NCBI RefSeq assembly: GCF_047511655.1
Contig: NC_133391.1
Span: 123,636,384 to 123,700,383, forward strand
Direction: 5' to 3'
From: Castor canadensis
Taxonomy: Eukaryota > Chordata > Mammalia > Rodentia > Castoridae
DNA length: 64,000 nucleotides
The translations under genes were made by a program, and so were the position numbers. Below, in pieces: positions 24,346 to 37,400 of this stretch. Numbering within the stretch: position 1 is the stretch's first letter; every line of letters begins with the position of its first letter. A model generated the notes under the pieces. It was given only the letters and a program-made list of their open reading frames with translations. It searched no databases and was not told the DNA's origin.

Positions 24346-24780
24346 TAACCATAAGTTAAAGGTCTCTCCTCAATTAGACCAGCAAATACCTAAGCACCTG
24401 GGCTCAGGCTAGAGTGAAGACCTATGTGAACCCGTGATGCCGGCCAGAGAAGAACTAGATTTAAATCTGAGATCCTCTGAAATTAAATTTCCTATACTCT
24501 ATTTAAACCATCTTCATTTTCATGAAGTTACACTCAGTTCCTCATATTTAAGAACAAAGAACTAATTGCATAAAATTTATGACTATGATAAAAGAATCAA
24601 AGTTGATCCTTAATTAAAAATTAGTTGTTCTTATTCAGTGTTGAATAAGAAGTTAATGTTTCTAGTGTAGCTATTTTCAGTGCATTAAAAATGTTTTCAG
24701 ATAAATAATATCAGTAAACCTCTAGCTCACTGACCAGGGAAACAGAAAGTACAGTTTCACAAGATCATACATGAAAGAGG

Positions 24781-24862
24781 ATGGGGCTGTAGTTCAGGGG
24801 TAAAGTGCTTTCCTAACATGTGTGAGACCCTGTGTTCGATCCCCAGCGTTGCAAAAAAAAGC
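24781..24862 (+). mobile_element. ID-like SINE
   Basis: GGGGCTGTAGTTCAGGGGTA and TGTGTTCGATCCCCAGCGTT, then an A-run. Confidence 0.8.
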
Positions 24863-25679
24863 AAGAGTAGGTATACTAAGACCCTGAAGACATTACAAGA
24901 ATATTTAGAAAACACTATGACTAACTATAATGAAACAAATTCTTTGTAAGATAAAAGCCACCAAACGTCATTGAATAGATATCCTGAATAGACCTATATT
25001 TATTAAGAAAAACCTTCTTTTTGGAAAATTATAAGCTCAGATAAATGATGGTGAACCCTACCAAACAACTGAGGAGAAATAATATCATTTCTACACAATC
25101 TCTTCCAAAAAGAGGAGAAAACACTTTTCAGATCATTTTATTTGGCAAGTAGTACTCTGGCAAAAGCAAGATCAGACATTATAAGAAAAAGCACTTTAAA
25201 ACACTGTCTTCATGTGATAATATTTGTATGTAAAACATACCCATTCTTTTCGCATAAATTATAGTAATTGGTGTATTTCTTCCATTTCTGTTTCTCAGTT
25301 TGTTTCTTTGGGAATGAATATAGCACCTATAACAAATTCAATCTAGATCATAACTATCCACTTATATGAACTTCTGTTCTACTCAAGCCACTTCTGTTCT
25401 TAGGGTCCCTTCATCACCTTGGAATCACTGCACTGCAAGCAACTTCAGCAAATTTTATGTGGTATGATTGTGCTAGCTACTCTTAAAATGAGAAAGAATG
25501 CCCTAAGTATTCTTCTTGTCTAGAAGATACAGTAGATAAGAGAAACAAAGGGAATTAAGGTAAATCTTTACATTCTACTTAGGAATGCTTGACTTCCTCT
25601 AAGCACGTTTCATGATATGTAAAACTAAACATGTCCTTTTTAGGCAAATGACATTTTCATTTAATGTATCAAATTGTAC

Positions 25680-25780
25680 TTTTTTTTTTTTTTTTTGCCA
25701 GTGAAGAGTTTATTGACATAGAAGAGTGGCTAAGAGTAGAGCTACCAGAGCTGGGACGGGTCCCAAGAGTAGGTGCCCAT
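25680..25780 (-). pseudogene. Small 5'-truncated retrocopy (3' UTR fragment of an mRNA)
   Basis: The minus strand has an AATAAA followed 13 nt later by a pure A tail (plus-strand T-run at 25680-25697), the layout of a processed mRNA end. AAATTGT at 25671-25677 and 25781-25787 is a possible short target duplication. I do not recognise the parent gene. Confidence 0.55.
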
Positions 25781-27306
25781 AAATTGTTAATTTTTATAAT
25801 GTAGTTTACACAGATTCTTTATAAGATGGCATTATCTAACTTTTAGTTAAGTGTGAACAATATGTGTCTAGGTTATTGTTTACAAACAGAAGAGATTTTG
25901 TAATTAAATCAAAATATACAGCAGATTCCAAGTGACCATTATGTTACTTCTAAGTTTTCAAAGAGTGAAACAGTCATGAGAAGATGCTCGAAAAACAATC
26001 TAAGTACCTAGTGCAGTGGCTTTTATAAAGTCTTATTTCATCATTTTATCAATCTTTATCATTTTGGAAGAATGACAGACTTTGATTTTGCACTGCTTGC
26101 ACTTTATTTTGCACAGACATTTCATTAATGATTTGAGGGGCAACTCTTCTGAATATAGGTATTGTTTTGGACCAATTTCTCATGGCAATAAATATGCATT
26201 TAACAAAAACCAGTTTTTGTATTTGACTTAATGTACTCTTATATGTAAAAATTATACATTGTGAAATTTCAACTTACCAAAATAGGGCAGTTTTCCAGCA
26301 TAAACTTTTGTTTTCCTGACAAAACAGTGGAACATCTTGTTACATTCATGTGGCAGAGCTGTTTATAACCTTAATTTTCATGTTTTATTCATGGCATAAA
26401 TGGGTATTGTTAGAAATATCGGGGCACTGCCATAATCATGAACAATACATGTGCTGGGAAGCTAATAGGGAAGGCAAAATTTACCTCTGCAGAAGGGTGT
26501 GTGTGCCTCTAACCAGAGTCAGGCAGGCAAGCCCATCAGGCGGGGAGGACCGCCTTGGTTTTTATCCCTAACATAGGACTGCCCCTTGTTCTAATGGAGG
26601 GAGCCTGGGTTCAGTCTTCATGATTGAATATGGTTGAGGTTTAAGGGAGGGCATAGGGGCCGAGCAGACATGACTGGAGAGCATGGACATGAAACTTAAT
26701 TTGATTGGTATACTCAAAGACAAGGGTAACCTATGAGTTGGGAATTCTACGATTCCAGGGAAATTGAGGCCTGAAGTGACTGTTTGACTTGAAATGGCAA
26801 CACCAAGTATATAACTGGTGAGTTGAGGGGACCTTGGAGCAGAGATTCCTTTGAACAATGATTATCTTAAAACTAGCAGTTTGAGTTTTAGGACATCTGA
26901 TGACAATTCTCTGTTAAAGGCAGAAACTTTACAGTTAGGTGAAGTGCCACAGATCACACAGGCAACTGGGGAAATTAGCTAATATCTACATAATGACAGA
27001 CATATCCCATAGTGTGGTACCAGGCATGGGGGGAGGAATGGGAAGGGGCTCAAACCCAAGACCTGAGTTGGTAGAGTCTCATGTCTATGGACTGAGGTAG
27101 CCCTTTGACAGAAAAGACCCAGTTCAGTTGATTCTCACAGTATGACTACTTGAAGAGATACAGTTTTATAGTATTAATACATGATTTACAGTTCAAAATC
27201 TAATAGCAAACTGGGAATCTTTTTAATATGTGCTAATAAAATAAGTGGTTCATTTTTTTAATGGGAAAAGACCCGAGTTTTTTAAGCTTAGAAATGAGGC
27301 TTTTTA

Positions 27307-27508
27307 GAGCAGGGTACTGGTGGCTCATTCCTGTAATCCTAGCTACTGAGGAGGTAGAGATAAGGAGGATCGTGGTTCAAAGCCAGTTCAGGCAAATAGT
27401 TCATGAGACCCCCCCATCTCGAAAAAAACCCAACACAAAAAATAGGGTTTGTGGAGTGGCTCAAGGAGATGGCCTTGAGTTGAAGCTCCAGTACAGCAAA
27501 AAAAAAAA
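27307..27508 (+). mobile_element. Composite SINE (7SL-tRNA), tRNA part shortened
   Basis: CTGGTGGCTCATTCCTGTAA B1-like start, TAGTTCATGAGACC, then a shortened tRNA-like part (GGAGTGGCTCAAGG ... CTCCAGTACAGC) and an A-run. Confidence 0.8.
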
Positions 27509-27537
27509 AGCTTTTTAGTTTTAATCAGTTAAAACTA

Positions 27538-27559
27538 ATTAATCAGTTAACTGATTAAT
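27538..27559. repeat. 22-bp perfect palindrome
   Basis: Centred on GTTAAC; inner 20 bases TTAATCAGTTAACTGATTAA equal their own reverse complement. Confidence 0.85.
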
Positions 27560-27861
27560 CATCAATCTAAGAAATAAAAATAATTCTGATATGCTATTCA
27601 GTGTTTGTAAGTTAACTATGTTTGTATGTATTCACAAACACAGAGATACATGCCCACACAGTAATTTTGAAAATAACTAAAGTAGTTCATACTGTGTTAG
27701 CAAATAACCAGGTTCCAGAAGGACTACCACGGTTGTTTTCAATAAACCTTTTCTGTTGACTGAGGTACTAGGAAAAAAACTGTAGTCAACTACTACTAGT
27801 TAAGAATTTGTAAATAAAGTATTAGAAAAATTCTAAAGCCCTAAAAAAATGTCTGTATCTT

Positions 27862-28030
27862 CTAGATTCAGGCCTACAACCTATGGCCCACAGGCCAGAT
27901 CTGACCAGCTGGGTATTACTGTAAATACAGCTGCTCTTACACCAGGACAGCAGAGTTCATTGTTTGCCTGCAAAACCTACGATATGTGGTATCTTGCCCT
28001 TTGCAAAAAAAGATTTCCTGATGGCTGTTT
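27862..28030. mobile_element. Ancient hAT-type DNA transposon relic
   Basis: It has CCTACAACCTATGGCCCACA at one end and CTTGCCCTTTGCAAAAAAAG at the other, the opposite orientation to the copy at 46485. It is just downstream of the TRAPPC13 stop. Confidence 0.6.
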
Positions 28031-28331
28031 TGGATACATGCTGGGGACAAATGGCCTCAAGTGCAGAGTTTCTGGAGTCAAGGACCAATGGTCATTTAAA
28101 ATGAAACTAAGAATGTGTAGAAAATGTAGAAATGTTCACTTAGAATATAACCCACAAGATAAAATCAGTACTTTTCAAAGCAAATATTTAATATTTTACC
28201 TGTTTTACAGGAAAGAAATTTAAATAATGTATACTTATCTGTCCTATTGACTTGGTCATTTCACAAAAGTGACAGAAATAGAGAAAGCAGTTCTGTGAAA
28301 CTACAGGAAAAGTCTAACACTGAGATTTTCT

Positions 28332-28439
28332 TTAACTTTCCACGTCAATGGCTGAAGACACCACGCAGACTTGTGCGATGTCATCATATTCGTATGTCCT
28401 CTTTAAGAATGTGTCCGTCAGTCTTATGCCAGAGACGCT
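28332..28439 (-). CDS. TRAPPC13: TRAPPC13 last coding exon with stop
   Basis: It encodes [20 protein letters not shown] then [15 protein letters not shown] and TAA at 28332-28334. The acceptor is CTCTCAATAG. Confidence 0.95.
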   Translation of the reverse strand, partial: SVSGIRLTDTFLKRTYEYDDIAQVCVVSSAIDVES

Positions 28440-31400
28440 CTATTGAGAGAAAGGAGGGGCTTCAGTTTTCCTTCATTATTACCAGAGCAAGTATGACTAT
28501 GATGAACCTATAAATTACCCCCACACGAGTGAAACAACTCAAAAGAACATACCTGTAGTCCCTGTACTGATGATAGTAGAGTAAGGGCAAGGCAGAGAGA
28601 GGAACTTGGATGCAGCTTTCCCAGCTGTCGTCCTGAAATACCACACCAGTGGATAGAACTGGTATTGCACATTTCCAAAACCAGATCCATAGTCCTTTCA
28701 CTGCTGAGGGATCAGAAAAACACGAATAAATCTTATTCATTTCACAAGGAGATACTGTGATATTTCTTTCACTTTGTTAATAATTTTGTTCCTGTGTGTT
28801 CAGGAGATTAAAAACCAGAAAGAGACCTGAAAAGCTAATCTATCGTTATTACAATCAGGGAAAGGAAAGATGGTGTCTTTTATGGCTTAAAATGGCCTTA
28901 GACTAATCTGGCTGCAGGTGTTCCGTTTTCTAGTTCTGCTCCTAAACACTGGCTCCCAGACGCTGATGTGTGACAGCTGTGCCATTTCTCTGGGAGACTT
29001 CCAGACATTTTTGTTCATTTTGTTGCCATGTGCTCTTATGATTTCTATTGGGTACTTTATAGGAAAGAAAAAGACAAACTATGCTTGGGCTAGTCCCTTT
29101 AATACGTAACGTATGTTCCTTAGAAAACTGACAGGATTCATAAGAAGTAAAAAGTACTCACATTTGCTCATGGTATTGTTACCATGAAAAGACTTCTGCT
29201 TTGAATAGGTATCACTAGTTCAGCTTAAAGAGGTTAAGGTAAAAAGTTTGAATGAAAGTATGCCAAAAGGCTCATAAAGATAGGCTCCTTACTCTACCAC
29301 CAAACTCATTTAGTTCTTTTTCTCATGGTTGGCTTTATATCCTAAAATATTTACTGACTTTTTTAGACATGTTGACTTTATGATTAATACTTTTTTGTTG
29401 TTATTGGTACTTGGATTTGAACTCAGGACCCACACTGGCTAGCCAAGCACTCTACTACTTGAATCACATCTCCAGCCCTTTTTTGCTTCAGTTGTTTCTC
29501 ATATAGGGTCTCATGTTTTTGCCCTAAGCAGGTGGCGCTGGCTCTTGACCCTCCTACTTATGGTTTCCACATAGCTGAGATTATAGTAGTGCTCCATCAT
29601 GCCCAGAGTTTTTTTGTTGAGATGGGGTCTTTCTTACTTTTTGTCCAGGCTGGCCTCTAACCATGGTCTTCCTGATCTCTGCCCCCTGAGTAGCTGGGAT
29701 TACTGGTATAAGACACTATGCCCAGCTAAAGCTAACTGATTTTATGATTATTTGCTTTTATATTTATCTGTATCTCCAACAAGCATTTGAAATGCCTATT
29801 ACATAACAATCAGATTAGATGCTCTATATGAATTTCCTCATCAAACTCCATAAAAACCCAGTATGATCTGTATGTTGTGTGCATGCTCTATATGGGGGAT
29901 ATTTTTATGGATGAGGAAACTGAAGATCAAAAAGCTTTCATATTTTATTTCTACAGGGATTGAACCTAGGGCCTTGCCCTTTATAAACAAAGCCCTCTAC
30001 CACTTGAGCCATGCCCAACTACACAGCAAGACCTTGTCTCAAAAAAAAAGCAACAACAACCAAAAAATCAAAACTCTGTTTTCTAACCCATGATTAGTCC
30101 TTACACTAAATTCATTAACCAATTTTTGGTTTTTAATACTAAAGCTACAGCTCAGGTCCAAGTATGCCTCAGAGAAGTCTATCTTACTACTTTAGATTGG
30201 TATTATTCTGTAAGAACTTGTTCATGCTTTAGTAGTCTCACTATGAAGGAAGTACAATGAAAAGAACATGGTCTGTGAAGTCAAATACACCTTTCAAATT
30301 CTAGCCCCATCTTTTCTAGCTCTCTAAGTTTGGAAAAGTCACTTCTCTGACTTGGTTTTCTATAGAAAGTAAGTAAAACCCACGAATAGAGTATGATGAA
30401 ATAAAATACAGAAAATACCTAATATAAGACCTCAAAATTATGAAATATAATGTTACCAGATAAAGAACTTTACAGCATTCAACATCAACATCAGAAAAGG
30501 CTATATGTAAAGAAGAAATCTGAAAGCAGAGAATATTAAAAAGATTAAAAATTCTTTTAAGTAGGTAAGGAGGAAAAGACATCCATCCAGAAATACTGGC
30601 ATTACCTGCAGTTTGTTATTTTACAAGTGATATGAAAAGGTTCTTCTAGGTTTACGGTATCTGGAATTGCCTCCAAAGACAGCCTAACATCTCCGTAACC
30701 TGGAGCCTATCAGAACAAGCAACATGGTTAACATACATCTATTACAAAGCCTTTTGATTTTAATGAAGTAAGCACACCAGCACATTCAACAGATGGTGGG
30801 GCTCCAAACTGATGCTCTGGGAAAATACTTCTGATTCACTCTACTGTTATAATTACTCCAGGTTCAGTAGAGTTAAGATGAACCTTCCTTGTAGGTAAGT
30901 AATAGGTATCTGACCTCAAAGGGATGTTTTCTAGAGATACTACAGTTTCTACACATGTAACTCTAAATAAGTAGGGTTACTGCCTAATGAGGCAGTGGTC
31001 CCCACTTTGAAATAAGCCAGGGTAAAAAAAAAACAATGCACATGGGCAAGAATGGACTATAGAAACTTGAAGGCTTGGAACATGCCATGCAGGGTTATAT
31101 ATAACTGCTGCATTTTAAAGTAGGCTGTGATATCATCATCCCTTTTTTAAAAAAAAATTATTGCCTGAAATAGTGAAAGAAAAATGAATTTTAGGATATA
31201 TTAGAACAAGCAATATTCAGCATAAATGGAAAATCCTGTAGCATGAGAAAAACACTGGACTGGCAGCTATTCCCACTCTCAGAGAGGAAATTAGGTAAAA
31301 TATTCAACGAATGCTGACACGATAACTTTAGGGCACCTACTGGAGTTTCAGAATGTCTCAGATATTAAACAGCTTTTTAAAGGGTATAATAAACTGAATA

Positions 31401-34400
31401 GGTGAATGCAGTAAGTTTAACAGTTTCAGGAGACTTCTGTAACAGAAGTCAGATGAATGGTGAGCATGAAATACCAAAGGAAGGAAAAACTGATAAAGTT
31501 GTTTGGCAAAGTAAAAAAACAAACAAACACGTACTAAGGATCAATTAACATTTTTCATTTTTCTCAATACTAGTTTTCTTCCTAGAGATCAACGAAACTT
31601 TTTCTCTAGCAATATTAGGGCTTCTTATACTACTCTGATTTTTAGTGATAGACCTCAGAAAATTTAAGTTGTTCTGTCTGCCCCTCCCCCCAAAAACTCC
31701 ACTGAAGTTTTTACCTAGACTCACCATTCTTTGAAGCTGGCTGGTTTGTAACCTTCCCCTTTCACCTAGATTTGTTTTCCACACTATATCCAGTTTTCCA
31801 ATTACTGTTACACCCTTAATGATGCCTGCTTTCTCTGCAAACTCTTTCTTGGGCTTCAGACAGTATAAGTACTGACGTGTATCCATTGGCTGCAGATAGG
31901 CTCTTGATCCAAATGTTGACACACTGAGAGGTAGACAGAGATGGAGAAAATCCTTGAGCATCTTTTAAAAGAAAAGCCATGGCTCTGATTATTTCTTAGA
32001 AAGAACTTGATGATTTGCCACCCAAAGATCTAAGAGGTCAGAGGTTTCAATACAAATGAAAAGGACTTGTACGGAAAGAATTTTTCTTTAAATGTTTTCA
32101 ATCAACACTGTAAACCTTGAGGTTCTTTATAATAAAATGGATGTATTGCCTAAAATATACGACCTTACAGATCAACTGAAAATTACAACAGAACTTAAAA
32201 CCATAATACTCTTGTGCTTGCTGTCTAAAATTACCAATGAAACTAGTTTAGAAATTTAGAATAAGGTGAATATATATTTATTATTATTACTATTATTTTT
32301 TGTAGTGCTGGGAATGAACCCAGGGCCTTGTGTATGCTAGACAAGCACTCTACTACTGAGTTACAACCCCACTCCCATTCTAAACTAAGTAATTATTTTC
32401 AAAATGAACTGAAAGATCTGCAAAGAATGGAAAGCTGTTGTTTTCCTCAGTGAGGTAAAGGAGGCTATGGACTTTCCTATATGTAACCACTCACTAATGT
32501 AAACTTGACTTTTGTTCTTCCTCTTCCAAAATAGCTGTAGAAAGAACATGTATGTCCTGTTCACAGAGTAATTAAAATCATTTATTCCTATATTCCTTTC
32601 TTTTTATGTTGAGAGACTATTTCTTTTCCAAACTCCCATTCATCCTACACCTATTTTGTAATTTCTTCTAGACTGTTCCTTCCCATGGTCAGTTTTATCA
32701 CTGGCAGGGTGATGACAGCTTTCAGATTTACCTGGTTCAATTATGAGAATTAAAAGAAGAAATGCTATGAACAGTAAAGCACAAAATGCAAAAGGCTGGA
32801 ATCTTTGTTTTAATGTAGAAGGAGTTTTGAACAGGTGGAACATAGGATATATTTAGGAAAACGAAACTATTTTCCGCACTAGAGTAATATTGGATACATG
32901 CCATTATATGTTTGTCAAAATACACAGCATGTGCACCACACACATTGACTCAAATAGAAACTGTGGATTTTAGCTAACACCAGGTATCAGTGCCACGTTA
33001 GTAGTAGATATCAATGACAGGAGACTGGGGTACAACAGCACCTGCACTTGGGAGGCTGAGGCAGGACAGCCTTGAGCACTGGGCTTTACAGCCAGCCTGG
33101 AAACACAGCTTAAACAAAAAAAGAAAACAAAAAAGGGACACTGTGAGCAGGGAAGACAGTTTGTATTGTGGGATCTCTACTTTCCTACCAACTGTGAACT
33201 TAAAATTTCTCTAAAAAAATAAAGTCTACTATATATGTATATGTGTACACACACACACACACACACACATAAGTATGAAAGAAAACCCCAAAACAACTCA
33301 AGTTATGGATGTTAGAAAAGCATGCATCTGTTGAAAAATCATATTTACCATTCTCCAGCTTGGTTGACTGAATTTAATTCTGTTACATTGTACATTATAG
33401 ATGGCTCCAATGAAACTTTCTCCATAAACATGGGTGAGGTAGTAATATTCTGAATCTGGGCTTCAAGAAATACTTCATCAGTCTGAAGATATGAAAAAAA
33501 AAAAAATCCACCCAAATGTGATGATGTTTAAAACAATTACCTCAACAAAAAATACCTTATCTATATGAAGAAAAAGTATTAACCACAAATGTGATTAGTT
33601 CATGCCTGAAAATCAAAGTTATCATAATTAATACAAGAAAAGAAATCTTCATCCTAACATAATTAAGAGGGGCAAAGTCAAGTGTTAGTCACCTGATACC
33701 TTGTCAAACAATGGATGTGGGATAACTATTTTGTATCAGCGTCCAAAAATACGGATTTAGCTGGAATTTCATTCACAAAAATTGTAAATCTGTTAGTAAG
33801 GTGTTGATGAGTATACTTAACACCTTTATGACTTCATAAAGATATTTAGGTCTTTATTTTAACATTCCAGCACAGTGTAATTTCAGCTGTCATGGCATTA
33901 CTTTGATTTAGATAGTTTAGTGACCACCCTTATAGTATTTAACTTTATAAATTAAAGCAATTTGTAAGTGGTCATTAGTGATTTCTTGGTTCATTTCAAA
34001 TGTATATTTAGGGCTAAAAAAAGAATATGTGGATTATAACCTTTGAGCTTTTAAATAAGGCCAAAGTATTTTCTAGCCCTGCTGACAGATTTTAAAACTG
34101 ATGTCATTCATTAATACTTCTGTCATTGGGTAAACATTAGATCTCATATAAATTTTTAATTCCCTGCTTATTTGTGTGAAATATTTTTATTTTTATGTCA
34201 GATAGTTATTTTTCCTTATATAACTGAAGAAAAAAAATTGCTACCAAGGATTTCAAGAATTATTTTTTCAAAGGTTTCATACATAGTATAATATACAGAT
34301 ATATAGAAATAACAAAGTATGTCCCCAAAGTTAGGGAATAATGAGCTTTTTGAACTCAAAAGCCAGGATCATGGACATTATTTGCAAAATGATAACAAAG

Positions 34401-37400
34401 TTATAACTTAATGTGTCTAAAATAAAACAGATTCTTTACTCTTTGGGACTTGCTCTCAAATAAAAACACAAATACAATGATTTATACAATGATGTACAAG
34501 GGCAACAGTCTGTTACTTTTTCTCAAGAAAATAAGTAAATATATATCCCATAAATCCATTGCTTTAAAAAATAACCACAGACCCATATTTCAATTTTAAA
34601 AATAAAATTTTCTCATAAATTTATGAAGAGCTTAGATAAAATGAAAGAAAAACAAGCGGCATAATGGAAAATCAAGTTAGTCTGAACAGTTAGTATAAGG
34701 TAATTTGACATTTGAAAAATCAACACAAGAATTTAGTGCTAAGGCTGATGTTATTTACACATGTGATATAAGCAAATGTTTATTATAAATAGAAAATATG
34801 ATTTCAGCCAACTTAGAAAAATTTTCTTTTCTTCTGTTTACTTTTGTCAAAAGGCCATCTTTACCTGAACTAGACTTAAAAGTATAATCACTATGCATGT
34901 CAAAATGAATTTCAGATATACTTTTTACTTAAAGAATTAGAGGAAACAGGATATTTTATAGTAAGATGATGAAAATCCCTAGGCTAAATACACAGGTTAA
35001 CATGCCTCATTAAAAAAAATACCTGAAGAAGAAACTAAAAATAAGAATACAGTTGTTTCAATTTTTTTCCCTACAGAAAAGACAGATATAATATTAAAAG
35101 TACATTTAAATTATATATGTCTTTCTAAAGCCACATGTGTGGTATTCACAACTAACTGTTTTTCCACTATGTTTTGTAAAGAGAGATTAATTAGGCAGAG
35201 TCAAAAAGTGGTGAGTAAGAAAAGCATATAATTTATAATAAAAAATCAAATTACCACAGAACTGAGGTCACTCTAATGGAAAAATAAAAAAGAAAAATTA
35301 GAAAAACCAGAGTAAAATGTTAAAGAAAGAGAATAACTTTAAAATAAAATGCATCTCTGCATTTTTAAACTTACTAAATAAGACAGCATTAGTAAAACAA
35401 GAAAGTAAACAGGAAGCAATGTAAAGAAATATGACAAACTTTTTAGAAAAATGTACAACTACTAACTAAGGGTTAAATGATAATGGAACAGAAAGGAACA
35501 TTATGGCTGAGTACTTACACAGGAGCAAACAGTTAAGGGTACAGTTTGGAGCAGAGCGTATGTCCCATCCTTTTCTAGTTCCATAAAATTTGTACCAATG
35601 TTATAATTCTTAATAGATACTTAAGGATGGACATATACTATTCTCCACATTCAGAAAACATATACACTATAGAGTAACTCCTAAATTTATCTAATCATGG
35701 AATTCTTTTGTAAAAGATTTGCTTAGGTGATTAGAACTCCATGGATCACATTTTGGGAAATGCTGGGCTAGTCCGCCTCAGACAATTGAGATTCATTCTG
35801 TTCTTGTTAAGAGACTTCATAGTTAGTGTCTATTCATACACACATTTAAGCTGCTTATTTGTTAAGGGCACTGTCAAATGTCACTTTCTTCATCAACTGC
35901 ATAGCTGGAAATCGGTCCCAGAGCACACTTCATGACTTGGGGTGTGTGCTGTGCTCATTTGTGGTTGTCATGTCAGTCTCCTCCAATAGATGGACATCCC
36001 CGAGGTTTAGGAAGATACCAGTTTATACTTATTTCTCTTCTATACTTGGTAATGGGCTTTGTACCCTGCAGGTGACCAAATGTTTGCATCCTAGCTTCTA
36101 GTCTCACCAATCTTCTTGACTCTTCTATCTTAAAAAACTATTAACAAAGTTTTTCATGAAACTTGGTTTCCTTTTGATAATTCACACTTTATTAGCATCA
36201 TTAGAAAGGGCACAAAAAACCTGTTAGAGATAAATGTGGGACTAATAATAGTTACTGCACAAGGACCATAGCAGAGGAATAAGCATTGAGTCCTTACAGT
36301 AGCGTGGTCTCACTACTTCCTACGCCCTACCTGAAACACAGAACCTGCCTCATGCTGGTGGCTGAACAGTATTTGCTTGTCTGCGAGGTAATATAGAAAA
36401 TCTTAGAGATCTAAATGCTATCTGTTCACTATTGGTCTTTAAAGAGACAGCAATTTTTAAAAGTTCATAATTTTGAACTGGGGCCATGGCTCAAGTGGCT
36501 GAGCACCTCCCTACAAGTGCAAGGCCCTGAGTTCAATCCTCAGTACTGCCAAAAAAAAAAAACTTTTTAAGCTTAGTTTTTGGCAAAATTTAAACATTAT
36601 GTTTACATATAGTGTTAACTGAAAAAGGTAGCAAATAAAAATGCCACCATGATTATCAAAAGAGATTATTATATAACTGCATAAAGACTAAAAGAGAGCA
36701 TGGTTTCATAACAGCAATTTAGATTGTTTTCTTTATTACAGAATAACTACCTATTAAAAGACTATTTGCAAATCACACTGGATGTTAACATTGTTAAACT
36801 GCTCAATAAGTATCTTAATGTACATTTTTAACAAAGAAAACTTAATAGGTAATTAACATTTCTTTTTATAATTTTTTTCTTTTTGGTCGTACTGGGGTTT
36901 GAACTCCAGGCCTCATGCTTGCTAGGCAGGCATTCTGCCACTTGAGCCACTCTGCCAACCTTTTAATAGGTATATAATATGTTTTTCCTTGGGGCCAATT
37001 ACAGAAACAAAAAAAAAATTGAAAAAAAAAATCCTATCCTCCCCCAACCTTATGTGTTTTTAAATTTTATCACATATCTACTGTAGCAGATAGAGTTAAC
37101 ATTCTCCCCTCATGCTAAGAAGGACACCTTCCCAGACATGGCAGGCTATTTACAACCAACAAACTGAACAGCTCTAGTGTGATTATTCACCAGTACGGTA
37201 TTAACAACAGAGAAGCGAGTCCCTCTGGGGAGGCTGTGGAGTCCCATCAAGGAGGGACACCCCTTTAGCCTGGCTACCTTCCCAACACTGCACTCCAGTT
37301 CCACTTCAGACTACTGCCAGTTTTCATCTGAGATCCTGCAGTACATGTTCTACATCGCTCTCCTTTTAGACTTACTACATACTGTTCTAGGCAGTTTTGT

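Larger units (their letters stand above)
22917..26210 (+). other. SGTB: SGTB 3' UTR (extent inferred)
   Basis: No coding frame is credible here. AATAAA signals on + lie at 23069-23074, 23577-23582 and 26187-26192. The last sits in a dense AT-rich stretch typical of the end of a long mammalian 3' UTR, so the longest form may end near 26.2 kb. The interval also holds a MER5-like relic (about 24192-24345), an ID-like SINE (24783-24860) and a small antisense retrocopy (25680-25780). Which signal is used cannot be told from sequence. Confidence 0.45.
26380..28331 (-). other. TRAPPC13: TRAPPC13 3' UTR and downstream (extent inferred)
   Basis: On the minus strand ATTAAA lies at 28187-28192, about 140 nt past the stop, and AATAAA near 26383. 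The nearer site would give a short UTR. The farther one would include a composite SINE (27307-27508) and a hAT relic (27862-28030) and come close to the SGTB 3' end. Sequence alone does not choose between them. Confidence 0.35.

Noticed and set aside
27849-28223. 124-codon frame on +
   Set aside because: It lies across a hAT relic and is antisense to the TRAPPC13 3' region; no recognisable domain.
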